NCBI GenBank assembly: GCA_001599975.1
Contig: BCIO01000001.1
Span: 2,728,001 to 2,792,000 of the forward strand
Source of the DNA: Cystobasidiopsis lactophilus
Taxonomy: Eukaryota > Basidiomycota > Agaricostilbomycetes > Agaricostilbales > Chionosphaeraceae
Length of the DNA stretch: 64,000 nt
Direction of reading: 5' to 3'
Shown piece by piece: positions 11,210-23,107 of the stretch. Position numbers and translations under genes: made by a program. Positions within the stretch are counted from its first letter, which is position 1. Each line of letters begins with the position of its first letter. A model generated the notes under the pieces. It did not search any database. It was not told the origin of the DNA and saw only the letters and a program-made list of their open reading frames with translations.

Positions 11210-11909
11210 ATGTCTGAAGACTCCTCAAACTTGCACTTGTTCACCACTTTCCAACATCCAGTCGACGCTGCTGGTGCCGTCCCCTCGACGCCCCGGTCGG
11301 CCTCTGCCTCCTCCTCGCGCAGGGTCTCGTTCGCGCAGGCGGACATTGTGATTGCTTCGACGTCGGCTGCTGCTGGGGGAATCGCTGTGCCTGAAGAAGC
11401 GATCGTCAGCTCGCCGGTGGAAGACGAGAACCCATTCGTCAAGGACGAGGACGAGGAGGACGAGGAGGATGAGTTGGAGGCGGAAGGGGAAAAGGAGCAG
11501 CGGGCCAACGAGCCGCCCAGCTTGACGCTGTCCATCTTCAACAACGCGTGGACCAGCATGCCGTGGCGGCACCGGACGTACACCATCCTCGCCAGCCTGG
11601 GCATCAACCTGCTCTTGCCGTTTGTGAACGGAGTGATGCTGGGTGCGCTTCACAACGTCTCCCTCCTCAGCCGCTGTTCTGATGCGCAAGTGCTTCTGAC
11701 TCAACAGGGTTTGGAGAGATCTTTGCGAGGTTGGTTTACCGCCCCAGGGTGAGTGCGAGTTCTGAAGTTTTGGCAACAGGGAATGGGTGTCGATTTACTT
11801 TGGGATCGGCCCACACTCGGTTGGTCCCTTTTACCCTCAGTGTACTACTTGGAGGTGTACTCATGGTTCCACGGAATCGACAGAGACCGGGCGCGCCGAC
11901 TCGGACTAA
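11210..11909 (+). CDS. TOM13: Mitochondrial outer membrane import protein of the Tom13/Mim1 family
   Basis: Exon 1 (11210-11642) encodes a low-complexity N terminus with an acidic run at 11430-11500 and then LGINLLLPFVNGVML, the conserved membrane helix. A 22-base exon (11708-11729) adds GFGEIFAR, and exon 3 (from 11780) continues EWVSIYFGIGPHSVGPFYPQ. The joined LLPFVNGVMLGFGEIFAR is the hallmark of this family. In yeast, Mim1 forms an outer-membrane complex that inserts alpha-helical outer-membrane proteins and helps TOM assembly; the same role is inferred. The start ATG at 11210 (CATCATG) was chosen because it directly precedes a typical N terminus; an in-frame ATG at 11060 would add 50 residues. 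The C-terminal tail after PFYPQ is not conserved and may hide another intron. Confidence 0.72.
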
Positions 11910-12386
11910 TGGCCACGCTCGGGTTTCTCAAGTCGGAGTGAGGGCGGCGGCCGCTCAAGGAGGGGGCAACGTCAGGCCAGAGGTGCGTTCTTGAACTTCT
12001 CATCTCTGATCCTTCTTGTCGGTTGGTTCTTAGTCTTACTCTTCGTCGGCGTACAGCATGCGGCGGGCAAGACGGCAGTCGAGACGCTGGCGGAGTCGCA
12101 CTTGGCGTAGTGAAATCCGATCCTCGCCTAGCTCCAACAGGTGTTGGCATGTACCGTTATTCAAGTTTACCCCCCTCAAAGGTGGCCATGGAGATGTTGC
12201 AAGGTAGCGGGCTCCCCAGTCTCGCTTCGATGTTGCTTCCCTCTTACCTTAAGGCAAGAGGCATAGAATAGGGAAATAGATCGCAAAGTTGCATATATTC
12301 CTACAATAGACCAAGACTTGCTGTGGCACAATGCTCTTAGCGGATCAACAAAATTTATTGTATTTTGACCAGTGACGAAGACCAAG
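11910..12386. other. Intergenic between TOM13 and the DHX37-type helicase gene
   Basis: Should hold the TOM13 3' end and the promoter of the helicase gene. No coding signal stood out. Confidence 0.5.
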
Positions 12387-15300
12387 ATGGGCTAGTGAGT
12401 GTCTATTGAAGCTCTTTGCCAATTGCTGCAGTTGCTCACAAGAATGCAGCTCGCGGCCCAGGTACAACTCCAAAGCCAGGGGCAATGCCAGCTCGAGCAA
12501 AGGGCAAGAGCTGCAAGACTCCAACCTGGACTCTTTGCCCGCCTTGACGCCGCAGGAGAAGCAGGCCAAAGCGCTCGCCCGACAAGCTCAAGAGGAAGCG
12601 CTCAAGCAGGGCAAGATGAGCAGCAAGAAGCGCAAGAGGCTCGAGGCGTACATCGCCAAAAAGCTCAAGCAGGAGCAGAGGGTCGAATTGCTCGCCCAGC
12701 TCTCGTGCGTTAACCCCCACTCTCTCTGTCCAATGGACTTTCTAAAGAGTTGTCAAAAATGTAAATGTTGGCACAGAGAAATGCAGAGCAAAGTGCCCGA
12801 TTCCGCCCAGCTCCAGTCGTCCTCCTCTTTGGGCTCCAGGCAGCTCTTCTCCGCCCAGTCCAAGCTCGACCACAAAGTCAAGCTGGACGAGCGTAAGAAG
12901 GACCGCCTCAAGTCCAGGGCGATGCAAGGCTATCATTCCGCCTCGGAAGACTCAGACTCGCCAGACGACGAACCCTGGACGACCTCCCAGCCGCCTGCTC
13001 CCGTTTCAACTCCAGATGTTTCACTGCCAGCTCCATCTAAACCGACGAGTGCGCTAGGGAGCGGACTTAAGAGGGCAGCGGATGGCAGCTTGCCCGTGCC
13101 TGTGGTCGTCAAGCGCAGGCGGAAAACAGCTTGGGGCCGTCTGCCCGTTGCTGAGCCTTTTTCTCAACTTGAAGGGGAAGAAGAAGAGGACAGCGAGTTT
13201 GATTCTTCTGATTCGGCTTTCGACTCGGACGGGTCAGAGTCGGAGGCGTCAGACGAGGACGAGGACGAGGAAGGGCAGGAGTGGGACAACGATGAAGAGG
13301 GATCTTGGAAAGGCATTCAGAGTGATTCAGGGGAAGAACAAGAGCTGCCAGACGAAGACGAAGAGCCGGAACCCACAGACAGCGGAGGAGGGTTCGCAGC
13401 TTGGGCCCAGGCGCAAATTGACCGCCTCCAGCCTACCGCCTCTTCAGCGACTCCACAAGAAATCGACCTTCCAGAACATGTCCTCCAAGCCTTCAAGGCT
13501 TCCAGAGCTCCAAAGAAGGGCGAAGTGCTGCGAGGGCCTTTGGGCGAGCTCTTGCCTACCCCAACTTCATCCCTCGTGCTCAACGGCCCTTCTGGCGAGC
13601 CTGAAAAGAAGAAGCAAAAGAAGGTGGTGGTGGAGGTGGAGCGAAAGCCGGAGGTGCAAGAGGCTCGCATGAAGCTGCCCATCCTGGCCGAGGAAGACAC
13701 CATCATGTCCGCCATCGCCCACCATCCCGTCGTTGTCCTCTGTGGCGAGACCGGCTCTGGCAAGACGACTCAAGTGCCCCAGTTCCTCTATGAAGCCGGG
13801 TTCGGCTCTCCAAAGTCCGACGACACGCCGGGAATGATTGGCATCACCCAACCTCGCCGGGTCGCCGCTGTGTCTATGGCCGCCAGAGTCCGCTCCGAGC
13901 TCAACCTGGACCCCAACTCGTCCGTCGTCGCTCACCAGATTCGTTATGACTCCAACATCTCCCCTAACACTAAGATCAAGTTCATGACCGACGGCGTGCT
14001 CCTCCGCGAATTGGCCAACGACTTTCTGCTGACGAAATACTCGGTCATCATCGTCGACGAGGCGCACGAGCGGTCCATCAACACCGACATCCTGCTCGGC
14101 GTGCTCAGCCGGGTCGTCAAGCTGCGGGAAGACATGTGGCGTCGGAAAGAGGGCGACAACGTCAAGCCGCTGCGCTTCATCATCATGTCCGCCACCCTCA
14201 AGCTCACCGATTTCCTCACCAACAAGCTGCTCTTTCCCACCCCGCCCCAGCTCATCAACGTCGCCGCGCGCCAGTTCCCGGTGACGCTCCACTTTGCCCG
14301 CAAAACCAACCCCAACTACCTCCAGGAGGCCTACAAGAAGGTCAGCCGCATCCACGCCCGCCTGCCACCCGGAGGCGTCCTCGTCTTCCTCACTGGCCAA
14401 GCCGAGATTCTGACGCTGTGCAAGAAGCTGGAGAAGCGGTTCGGCAAGCGGGCCATCGCAGCCAGGAAGGCCGCTCGGCAAGGCAGCGTGTTCTCGTCTG
14501 GCTTGGCAGGAGACCAAGAAGATGAAGGCGAAGCAGAGGTGCTGGCGGAAGGTCGCAATCGGGATGTGGAACCGGAAGAGATCGAGCTCGGCGAACAGAA
14601 GGAGGAGGTGCTGGCTGAGGACGTGGACAGTGGCCGGCTGGCGCCAGACGACGAAGACCCGGAGGACTTGGACTCGAGCGATGACGAGGCGGAAGACTTT
14701 CTGAACGAAGAAGATTCAGATGGTGTGCTCTCCCCCTCAGTCTGCCGCCGAAATTTACTCAGACTTGAACCACCACAGAACCGCTGTATATTCTCCCGCT
14801 ATACTCGCTATTGCCTGCCGACAAGCAGCTCAGGGTGTTCGAGCCCGTGCCAGAGGGGTCCCGTCTGGTGGTCATTTCCACCAACGTGGCGGAGACCTCG
14901 CTCACCATCCCCGGCATCCGCTACGTCGTAGACTGTGGCCGAGCAAAGGAACGGCAGTACGACGCCAGCAGCGGCATGCAGTCCTTTCAAGTCGGCTGGA
15001 CCTCCAAAGCTTCGGCTGCCCAGCGCTCCGGTCGAGCTGGTCGTGTCGGCCCGGGCCACTGCTATCGCCTCTACTCATCCGCCGTATTTGAACGATACCT
15101 GGCTGACTATGCCACGCCCGAGATTTTGCGCATGCCCATTGACAGCATGGTTCTGCAAATGAAGAGCATGAACATCGACGTGGTCACCAACTTCCCTTTC
15201 CCTACGCCTCCAGATCGCGCCGCTCTGGCCAAAGCGGAACAGTCCCTGATCCGATTGGGAGCGCTCGAGGTCTTCAGCGCGCCGAAGGGTACAACCTCGG

Positions 15301-16568
15301 CAGCCCCTTCGTCCAGGATCACCGAACTGGGACAGGCTATGAGCTTGTTCCCGATTCCACCGCGCTATTCCAAGATGCTCGTCACAGGCCAACAGCAGGG
15401 CAGCCTGCCGTACGTCATTGCCATTGTTTGCGCGCTCACTGTGGGCGACCCCTTCTTGCGGGAAGAAGATGTTGGCCCGTCTGCTGCGGACAACGCTGGA
15501 GACGATGCCTTTCTGGACGAAGAGCCAGAATCGGCAGATCTGGCGCATATCCGCGACCCGGAGCAGCGAGCGAAGGAAGTCCGAAGATTGCAGAGGCGGA
15601 GTTTCTTCCAAAAGCGACAGGTGCGTTGTTCGAGCTTCGAAGTGACCTTCTGACAATTATCTAACGTGGTGCTCTGTCCAGAAATTTGCCGCCTTGGGCT
15701 CAGGCTTGAGCGACGTCTTCAAGCTCCTTTCGGCTGTCGGCGCGTACGAGCACGAACGAGGCAGCTTGGCCTTCTGCACCGAGCACTTTCTCCGCTCTAA
15801 GGCCATGTCAGAAATCCACAAGCTGCGAGCCCAAGTGACCCAGCTCGTCCAGGTCTACTTCCCTGCGGCCGCGCTGGCTTTCCAACCCGACCTGCCTCCG
15901 CCTTCTGACGTTCAAGTGAGCCATTCTGATTCCTGTTGTAGACAGAAATGAGCTTACACCCAACGCAGCTCAAAATCCTGCGGCAGCTGGTGGCGGCTAG
16001 TTTCGTTGACCAGATCGCCGTGCGTAAAGACCTGGTCGACCCCTCTTGCTCCGGGCGGTTTCAGAATTGCCGCGACGTCCCTTATGTTGCGCTATTTATC
16101 AAGGAGGACGTCTTCGTCCATCCGTCTTCCGTGCTGTTTGACAAGCAGCCGCCGGAGTTTGTCTGCTACCAGGAGCTTTTCTCCTCCACGCGCCCTTGGA
16201 TGAAAGGTCGGCCTGTCGATGACTCTGCCTCATTCACGATCTGTTCGGCTGAGCAAGTGGAACAAGCAGTCGTCAGCAAAATCTCGCCCGCCTGGCTTTC
16301 GACACTCGCGAAACCGTTTCTTTCCTACACCAAAGGTGTCTGGCTTTCTCTTTGTCTTCGTCAAACCTTTCACTCACACTCTCTACCAGTGTTGGAAACG
16401 CCGGACAAGATGCTCACCAAGCCGAGCGCCGCAGCCGCCTCCAACGAGCGCGAGGTGTTTGTTGTGCCCAAGCTTGGCCCGTTCGGCGCTGGCTCGTTCG
16501 AGGTCGAGCTCAGTCCTGTCAAGATGACGCAAGTGCGGTCTGCTGGGCGGTGGGTGTTTGCTGGTTAG
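12387..16568 (+). CDS. ECM16: DEAH-box RNA helicase of ribosome biogenesis (Dhr1/Ecm16, DHX37)
   Basis: The first coding exon is only 8 bases (12387-12394, ATGGGCTA); the intron 12395-12449 joins it to [11 protein letters not shown], giving the MGYSRPRYN start typical of the family. A long Lys/Glu- and Asp/Glu-rich N-terminal region follows. The helicase core shows [14 protein letters not shown] (motif I, near 13745), [14 protein letters not shown] (Ia), DEAHERS (II, near 14060) and SATL (III). After an acidic insert and an intron near 14720-14778, [28 protein letters not shown] and [19 protein letters not shown] (motifs V-VI) follow. The HA2/OB-fold part carries more introns (near 15620, 15915, 16210 and 16335). 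The protein ends after FGPFGAG-type sequence at TAG 16566-16568. In yeast Dhr1 releases U3 snoRNA from the pre-40S particle in the nucleolus; the same role is expected here. Confidence 0.92.
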
Positions 16569-16984
16569 ATTGCGGCGCCGTGAAATGCATACGGGAACCA
16601 GAACCCGCACCCGGAGAGGCTGAGGGAGCGAGCCATTCACCGCCCCTGCGGTTTTGCTCAACCAGCGTCTCTGCTGCCTCGGTTGAGGCTTTACTTGTCG
16701 TGTGTAGCCTCACAGAGCCACTTGGGCTGCTATTGAGCCCGCTCGCAGCTGCCCGCGCCCTTCAAATCGCCTTAGAAAAGGAGCAAGAACCCTCGCTCGG
16801 CCTCTTTGCACCTGTTCGCGTTCACACCGCTTTGGCTTTTGCACTTTGCTCACTGCCTGCCCGCAGGACCATCCACCCAGGTCACCTTTGAACGCCTTCC
16901 CAAGGCAGCCGGTTACCAGGTCCGCCCGTTGAGCACTCCGCTCTCCCACCCTCGCCCTTCGCACGCGCATCTCCCCTGTCCACC
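16569..16984. promoter_or_regulatory. Upstream region of RHO1
   Basis: Lies between the helicase stop and the RHO1 start codon. The last 80 bases before the ATG are strongly pyrimidine-rich on the plus strand, as often seen upstream of highly expressed fungal genes. No other element was identified. Confidence 0.45.
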
Positions 16985-17911
16985 ATGTCCGGCGAGCCGC
17001 CTCTTCGACGCAAGCTCGTTATCGTTGGCGACGGTGGTGAGTCTCGACCTTCGCTGCGCTCCCGTTGGCCGCGCAAATCCTGACACTCGTGCCTCCGTCC
17101 TTTTTTCCGCTCGCCCACAGCTTGCGGCAAGACCTGTCTGCTGATCGTCTTCTCAAAGGGCACCTTCCCAGAGGTGAGCTACGGTTCCTTTGAGCGTGGT
17201 CGCGGGCTGGCCCGGTTGGCAATCGACCGCTTGGGACTGCTCGCCCAACAATCGCCTTCGTGTCTCAGAAGCGGTAGATGCTGACTGCTTCTGCCTCGCC
17301 GCCCTGCAGGTCTACGTCCCCACCGTCTTCGAGAACTATGTGGCCGAAGTCGAGATCAATGGCCGCATTTGCGAGCTGGCGTTGTGGGATACGGCCGGCC
17401 AGGAGGACTACGACCGCCTCCGCCCCTTGTCTTATCCCGACTCGCACGTCATCCTGATCTGCTTCGCCATCGACTCGCCCGACTCGCTGGACAACGTGCA
17501 AGAGAAGTGGATCTCCGAGGTCCTGCACTTCTGCTCCCAGCTGCCCATCATCCTCGTCGGCTGCAAGAAGGACTTGCGATACGACCCCAAGACGATTGAC
17601 GAGCTCCGTCGGGTCAACCAGCGCCCTGTCGACGAGCGGGAAGTGCGTTGACCCCTTTTCTTCCATCTTGGTCATTGTCGCGGGCGCTCAGACCGCGATA
17701 ACAGGGTGCTGCCGTCGCACAAAAGATCGGAGCGACCAAGTACCTGGAGTGCTCGGCCAAGACGTCTGTCATTTGCTTCCAGCCTGTTTGAACACTTTTG
17801 ACCTGCTTAAACAGGAACGAGGGCGTTCGAGAAGTGTTCGAGGCGGCAACGCGCGCGGCCCTCACCCAGACCAGGCCTCGCAAGAGGAGCAGCAAATGTA
17901 CAATACTCTAA
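16985..17911 (+). CDS. RHO1: Rho1-type small GTPase
   Basis: The start ATG sits in CACCATGTCC. Exon 1 reads [17 protein letters not shown]; after the first intron (donor GTGAGT, acceptor CCACAG) [14 protein letters not shown] completes the P-loop GDGACGKT. A second intron precedes [15 protein letters not shown] (effector loop, TVFENY). [20 protein letters not shown] is switch II, and KKDL and ECSAK are guanine-binding motifs. The last exon ends KRSSKCTIL and TAA: the CAAX box CTIL predicts geranylgeranylation and membrane attachment after a polybasic stretch. At least four introns occur, several with GTGCGT or GTGAG donors. Rho1 activates glucan synthase and protein kinase C in cell-wall integrity signalling in fungi. 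Length and motifs are normal for the family. Confidence 0.95.
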
Positions 17912-18681
17912 AGCACCACCTCACTTTACCCGGCTCCCCTTTACGCCTTACCCCTCTCCACCCAACCAGCATACTTCTTCTTTTGGCATCGCTTTCGCTC
18001 TCCCGGAGGTCGCGCGCCCGTTCGGCACCTGCGCCTTGGTGATTTGCGGGATGCGGCGACCGACGACTTCCTCTGGCCCACCTCGCTCCGCGTCTGGCTT
18101 CAGCCATCTCAGTCAAAGGGCGCGCTTCGTGGGATCCCTGTGTCGCCGGCTTCTTTTTTTGGTTTTTGGCTTTGATAAATTTGTGAATTTCTCCCGGCTC
18201 TCGCGATCGTCTCCCTTACGTCTTTGGACCCTTTAGTCTTGCCTCGCTTTGCAAAGTCCTTTCCACATGCGATACGAAACTCGAACTCCCCTTCGCGGCT
18301 TTGCGACCTGAGTTGGCAGTCTCCGGCTTTGGTGTGGCGGTTCGCTGCGGATTAGTAGACTAGCTTTCGAAGTTGGCCAGAGCACGAAACGAAGCGCGTC
18401 ACGCTCAATCCCAACTGGGATCCGAAGACCGACTTTTTGCCACCGACGGGTTGCAGACATCGACCATTACGGGCAGACAGGCATGTCCTTTGTCTTTCTT
18501 TCAACTTTGCACCTCCCTATAGACTCTTGCTTATACCAGCATGCCACTTTGAGGCTGATCGGCTCTGGCTGAAGTCACTGTGGCGCGCCTTCACTTGGTG
18601 TTTTCTTGCACATGCGAAATGACGTTCGCCGCAAACTCCGTCGGGTTTTCCTATGGAAGAGGTTAGTATGTAAGCACGGTT
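17912..18681. other. Intergenic, convergent 3' ends of RHO1 and the epoxide hydrolase gene
   Basis: 770 bases hold no coding signal I can support. The part after 17930 is pyrimidine-rich, fitting a long RHO1 3' untranslated region. A sequence resembling a tRNA B box on the minus strand near 18275 does not fold into a full tRNA. Confidence 0.5.
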
Positions 18682-19889
18682 TTAAGCTCGTACGCTGACC
18701 TCTGCGAGCCAGTGTCCAGCGCCAGAGACGTTGGCGGTCTTGTAGGTTTCACAAAACTCGCTCCCCATCTGCCAAGTCGGTCAGCTGCAGCAGGCAAATC
18801 AAGCCCTAAATCACGAACTGAGTCTGCGATTGTCGACAAGAAGCAGCGCTCGCCCGACAGGACGAGCGAAGGGACCTTGATCTTGCCATTCTTGGCGAGC
18901 GCTTCGACGTTGTCCTTGGCGTCCAGCGGGAACGCCCTATAAGTGTGGAAGGCTGCTCGCATTCCGCCCAGCATAGCGTATTGGTGCGCGTAGAACGCCA
19001 AATCTTCTTCGGGGATAGCATCCTGTTGGCTTTGGTGAGCGAAGTTCAGGACCGGATCTTGGAAGAGGTCCACACACATGGTTGTAAGTATAATTGTTGT
19101 AGAAGAATGCCAGGTACTCCTTCTCACGGCCCTTGGTCAACGCCTCGGGCAGGTCTGAGAAAACGCGGCCGTTGTAGTCCTCGGCGGTAGGTCGCTTAAG
19201 GAAAGATCGTACCGGCTTGCGCATGGAAGTTGAAGTGCCAAAGGTGCTTGCTATCTTTCAATCCGTTGTATGCCGTAGAGCCGGGAAGCGGAGCTTCGCC
19301 GAAGACAAGAGATGTGAGATCCGGGTACTGCAGAGCGTAGGCCACCGCCACCTGAGTTTGCCATAATCTCAGCTAACAGCACAGTCAGTGTCAAAGAGAT
19401 GAACACACCATGCAGCCAATATCGCTGCACAGAAAATCAACACTCAGTCTTCTCGGAAAGGAGGGTGGCAAAAAGGGAAGTGCTCACTGGCCCACAATGT
19501 GCAAAGGTTTCTTGCCAAGCTTCAGATGCTCGTGCACTAGAGCACGGAAGTCTTGGGCCATTTTGAATTTCGTGTAGCCTTCAGGCCCATCCATTGGGCG
19601 AGACGAGTAGCCAGCGCCTCGATTGTCGGGAGACAAAACGACGCAGCCGGTCTTCTCTGCGATTTCTTCTACGACTAATCGGAATTGATGGGAGCTCTGG
19701 GGGAAGCCGTGGCACAAGACTACGACGCCTTTGAGCTGCAGCAAGGCGGTCTCAGCTGCTGTGATGATTTGGCTGCCCTTCCCACGAAATCACCTTGTCA
19801 TCGGTCAGAGCAACTCCATTGGGCAAGGCTTGGGCATAAGCAAGGCGAAGAGTGCCGCCGTTCAAATCAGCAACTCCGTGGGTGATCAT
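18682..19889 (-). CDS. Alpha/beta hydrolase of the epoxide hydrolase / haloalkane dehalogenase type
   Basis: Start ATG at 19889 (MITHGVADLNGGTLRLAYAQ). After the first intron comes VVVLCHGFPQSSHQFRLV, with the oxyanion HGFP motif, and then SPDNRGAGYSSRP. The nucleophile elbow is rebuilt across an intron as VGHDIGCM, with Asp as nucleophile (G-H-D-x-G), which is typical of epoxide hydrolases and dehalogenases rather than Ser esterases. YALQYPDLTSLVFGEAPLPG and HLWHFNFHAQA follow, then the cap and FYAHQYAMLGGMRAAFHTYR. The C-terminal exon gives VSGAGHWLAEVSVRA with the catalytic His (GAGHW). The stop is at 18682-18684. The likely reaction is hydrolysis of an epoxide or a related substrate; which one cannot be told. 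About seven short introns were inferred. Confidence 0.85.
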
Positions 19890-20603
19890 CTCGTTCTGGT
19901 GGCAAACGGCAGTGTGAAGGTCCTGGCGAGCAATTGCAAGAGGTCAAGCAAGAGTATCCAGCGGTCCAAGCCGATGGTTTGGCTTCACCAGGTCAACCCT
20001 GAGACTGTGGGTCCACCAGCTGTTGCACACATAAGCCTTTGCAGAGCGGGGGAGAACTGGATCGGCTCTTCTTCTTTTGCCCTGGACGGCGCTCTCGATA
20101 ATTCTCGGCCTGCCCCTTTCGCGACTTATTGAATATGCGTCCAGACACAAATTACAATGCCCAGTGATGGGCGAGCGAGACGTGGTCATCGCGAAAAGGA
20201 ACCCTCCGAACCTGCTCCGCCACCGCGCCTTGGTGCAGCAGCCCTGCCTCGGTTTCTGTCCTTATTCGCCTTGAGCGTTTCTGCCCGTTTTCCCCTCAAA
20301 CAACCAGAATCGGACGTCGTAAACCATCACAGAGCTTGGCTTTACAGCCGTTCCCGAAATCACCTGCTCCCGCACCGACTTGCTTTTGCCATGGGACGGG
20401 GGACACGGCTCGCGTTCAAATTCTTGGCAGAGGTCCACAGCTGCTCCCGCCGTACCTCAGACCACAGAGGCGCTGTCTCGCGATCCATTGTGGGAATAGC
20501 CCGCAGATCTTTTCTGTGTGAGACATCCTCCCTTGGCTTGGCATTTCACAAAACTCCTGCGTTTGACTCTTCATTGCCTTACTACGACACTTCTCAATTG
20601 CCA
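19890..20603. promoter_or_regulatory. Divergent region between the epoxide hydrolase and a secreted protein gene
   Basis: 714 bases separate two divergent start codons and should contain both promoters. Open frames on both strands (for example 20157-20606 plus and 19944-20189 minus) start without a good ATG context and match nothing I recognise. Confidence 0.45.
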
Positions 20604-21332
20604 TGATCAAACCCTTTGCCGCCCTCTTGTCCGTGGCTGCCGTCCTCTCGTCTGCTTCTCCCCTCGCCAAACGAGACACCTGCAAGCCTAGTAGGTGAAT
20701 TCCCGGTCCACAGTGTTGCAGATGCTGATGCAGTCCTGGCAGACTTCCAAGGCACCAATGTTCAGATTGCTTCTGTCCATGTTTCGCCGTCGCCCCTTTG
20801 GCTGGCAACGACTACCCCTCCAGTAGCCGGCGCTCTGATTTATGCTCCAAATAGCGTCGACTTTACTCCTTTCCGCTTCGAGTTCACTGGAGCCCCAGCC
20901 AACGACTACATCCTGAAGTTTGTTCAAGCGCTTCTGTTCTTGACGATGCTCGTCTTACCCTTCCCGCCCACAGAATCGGCGGTGTCCCCGACAACAGCCT
21001 AGGCGCTGTGGAGGCTTTTGCCTGGGTGCCTTTCGACACCTTGTCCATCTCCGCTCTGACCGATGTGTAAGGTTTTTCGCTACTGTTCCAGAAATGCTCC
21101 AATTAATTTGAAGCCCTGCAGTACGAACCACTTTCAGCTGGACTGCGGCTTCTGCGGCGACCCGTCCAAGCCCTACACCGACCTGCAGCTGATTGGCACC
21201 AGCTGTAGCATCGTTCATGTCGAGAGTGGCCTCGCCATCAAGCTCGATGGCAACGTTCTCTATTTGGACACTCTCAACACTGGCGACGACACTTTCGCGT
21301 GGAACTTCCTGGCTTCGGTTCCTCCCGCTTAG
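20604..21332 (+). CDS. Small secreted protein with a Kex2-type processing site
   Basis: The start ATG follows TTGCC. The N terminus MIKPFAALLSVAAVLSSASP is a clear signal peptide, and LAKRDTC contains a Lys-Arg site suited to Kex2 cleavage just after it. Later exons encode FRFEFTGAPANDYI, VPDNSLGAVEAFAWVPFDTL and, last, HFQLDCGFCGDPSKPY with LDTLNTGDDTFAWNFLASV before TAG at 21330-21332. The mature protein has a few Cys residues and alternating hydrophobic segments that suggest a beta-rich extracellular fold. I do not recognise a family. Three introns are likely; the exact borders of the first (around 20690-20735) and second (near 20920-20975) are uncertain. Confidence 0.65.
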
Positions 21333-21649
21333 GCTGCGGCAGATGGACCTTTCTATTATACTTTGTGGCATGGGGGCATGTTATCTGTCACGTAGTTGAG
21401 GCCTCATGAGTGGCTACTTGGCCTGAGTGGAATTTGCATGAATGTTGGCGACCACTTTCTCGTAAAACTCTTCCTTGTTTTTGCCATGGATGCGTTTACT
21501 GCCTATCTTAGAAGGCGCTGTTGCCACTGATCAGCCTCTGATGCCACGCCACCAAGTTCGGCAAGCCAACCCCCACAAATTTGTGCCGGCGTGAACAAGC
21601 CTTGCTACGCCGCCCTACCTCTCTTCGCTCTGTTCTCAACTACCGTACA
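21333..21649. other. Intergenic between the secreted protein gene and the SDR gene
   Basis: 317 bases with no coding signal. It should hold the 3' end of the secreted protein gene and the promoter of the SDR gene. Confidence 0.5.
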
Positions 21650-22827
21650 ATGGTTCTTGATCTAGGCTTCGAAACTGGTAAAATCTGCTTAATCAGTGAG
21701 TGCCTTCCTGGTCATTTTGGCAAACTCCCCGCTCAATCGCTTTCCGCGTCCAGCTGGCGTATGTGACTCCCGAAACTGAACCCTAGCTCCACCACTAAGC
21801 GCTCATACTCCAGGCCGCCTCTGGCATGGGCCGCGAGTGCGCGCTGCTGGCCGCCAAAGCCGAGATGCGGCTCATCTTGGTCGACATGAACGCGGCCGGT
21901 TTGGAGTCGCTCGCCAAAGAAGCCAGCCTGGCCGAAGGCTCATATTTGCTCAAGACGATGAACGTGGCCGACGATGCTGCGGTTGCGGAGCTGTTCAAGG
22001 AGATTGTCGCCAAATACGGCACCATCGACTATGCCATCAACGCCGCTGGTGTTTCCGGCCGTACCTCCGGCTCCTTCTTGGCCACGACACAGGAGGATGC
22101 AGACTGGATTTATAGCATCAACCAGAGGTAAATAGGATTGACCATCAAGGTTCCGCCACTCAAGTCGAGAACAGGGCGCTCTCGGTCTTTTGCCGCTACG
22201 AGCTCGAGATCATGCTCAAGAACGAAAAGAAGGGGACCTACAAGGACGAGCGTGGCGCCATTGTCAACTTTGCCGTGAGTTCTTCCCCAGTGGTGGTGCG
22301 TGGCGAAAGCTGAGCAGGGTCCAGTCGTGGAGCTCCAAGCACGGCCACGCGGCCATCCCCCATTACGCCGCTACGAAGTGGGCTGTGGAAGGCTACACAA
22401 AGTGCATGACGCTGGCTTGTGAGTTCCTTTTCTGCGGAATCAAGGCTTTCAACAGATCAAGTTGCTCAACCGCCCCCATCTTTCTATCTGCAGATGCTTC
22501 CGAGGGTATCCGGTTGAATTCTATACAGCCTGGCGTGATTGACGTGAGTATCCGTGCATACGACGGGCTGGAGGACGAGTGCTCAAGGAAATACAGACGC
22601 CTATGCTTACGGCCCAGTTCCGAACCAGCTTCAACCCTTCCTTGATCCCTTGTGGTCGCTTGGGAAAACCCGAGGAAGTTGCCTGGGGTGCTCTGTTTCT
22701 GCTATCGCCGCGTGCGTCGCACATCAACGGCACCAGCATTTCGTGAGATCAATTCTTCTGTTATGTTGCTTGCCATGCCTGGCTGATTGTTATGAGCAGC
22801 GTCGATGGTGGAATGGATGCACAGTGA
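21650..22827 (+). CDS. Short-chain dehydrogenase/reductase (SDR)
   Basis: Exon 1 reads MVLDLGFETGKICLI. Two introns flank the tiny exon completing ITG, so that ITG|AASGMGREC gives the cofactor motif TGxxxGxG. LILVDMNAAGLESL contains an acidic residue after the second strand, favouring NAD(H). NVADDAA, INAAGVSG (NAAG motif) and HYAATKWAVEGYTK (catalytic YxxxK) follow, the last preceded by a Ser-rich SSWSS strand. LNSIQPGVID|TPMLTAQF and GRLGKPEEVAWGALFLLSP, then GTSIS|VDGGMDAQ, are the classical C-terminal SDR motifs. Eight or so introns of 45-70 bases interrupt about 280 residues. Length and motifs fit a classical SDR; the substrate is unknown. Confidence 0.88.
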
Positions 22828-23107
22828 TTGGAGGGTTTCCCCTTTCATCAAGGGTTGGGGCTTTGTCAGTGGCCATGTTGGACGGATTGGGCTCTCTGTA
22901 AAGAAGAACCAATGCAGTGATATGAAGCGCCCATCGCCCGGTGCATTGTCCAAAGCAGCTCAGCTCAAATTATCCCTGTTGGCCGCTGTTAGTCTGCGAC
23001 CAAGTGCTGGCGAAATTGCATGTCTGTACAGTGGCGAAAGACAATAGCTCCTTCTCCCTTCTCCCTGCCGAGCCACCAGAGCCAAAGCAAGCAATCCAAA
23101 CGAAGCA

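Noticed and set aside
11430-11500. GAGGACGAG-type repeat in TOM13
   Set aside because: A simple acidic codon run inside the variable N terminus; common in fungal proteins.
18265-18300. Possible tRNA gene on the minus strand (GAGTTCGAGTTTC)
   Set aside because: Resembles a B box, but the T-stem does not pair and no acceptor stem or anticodon arm could be drawn around it.
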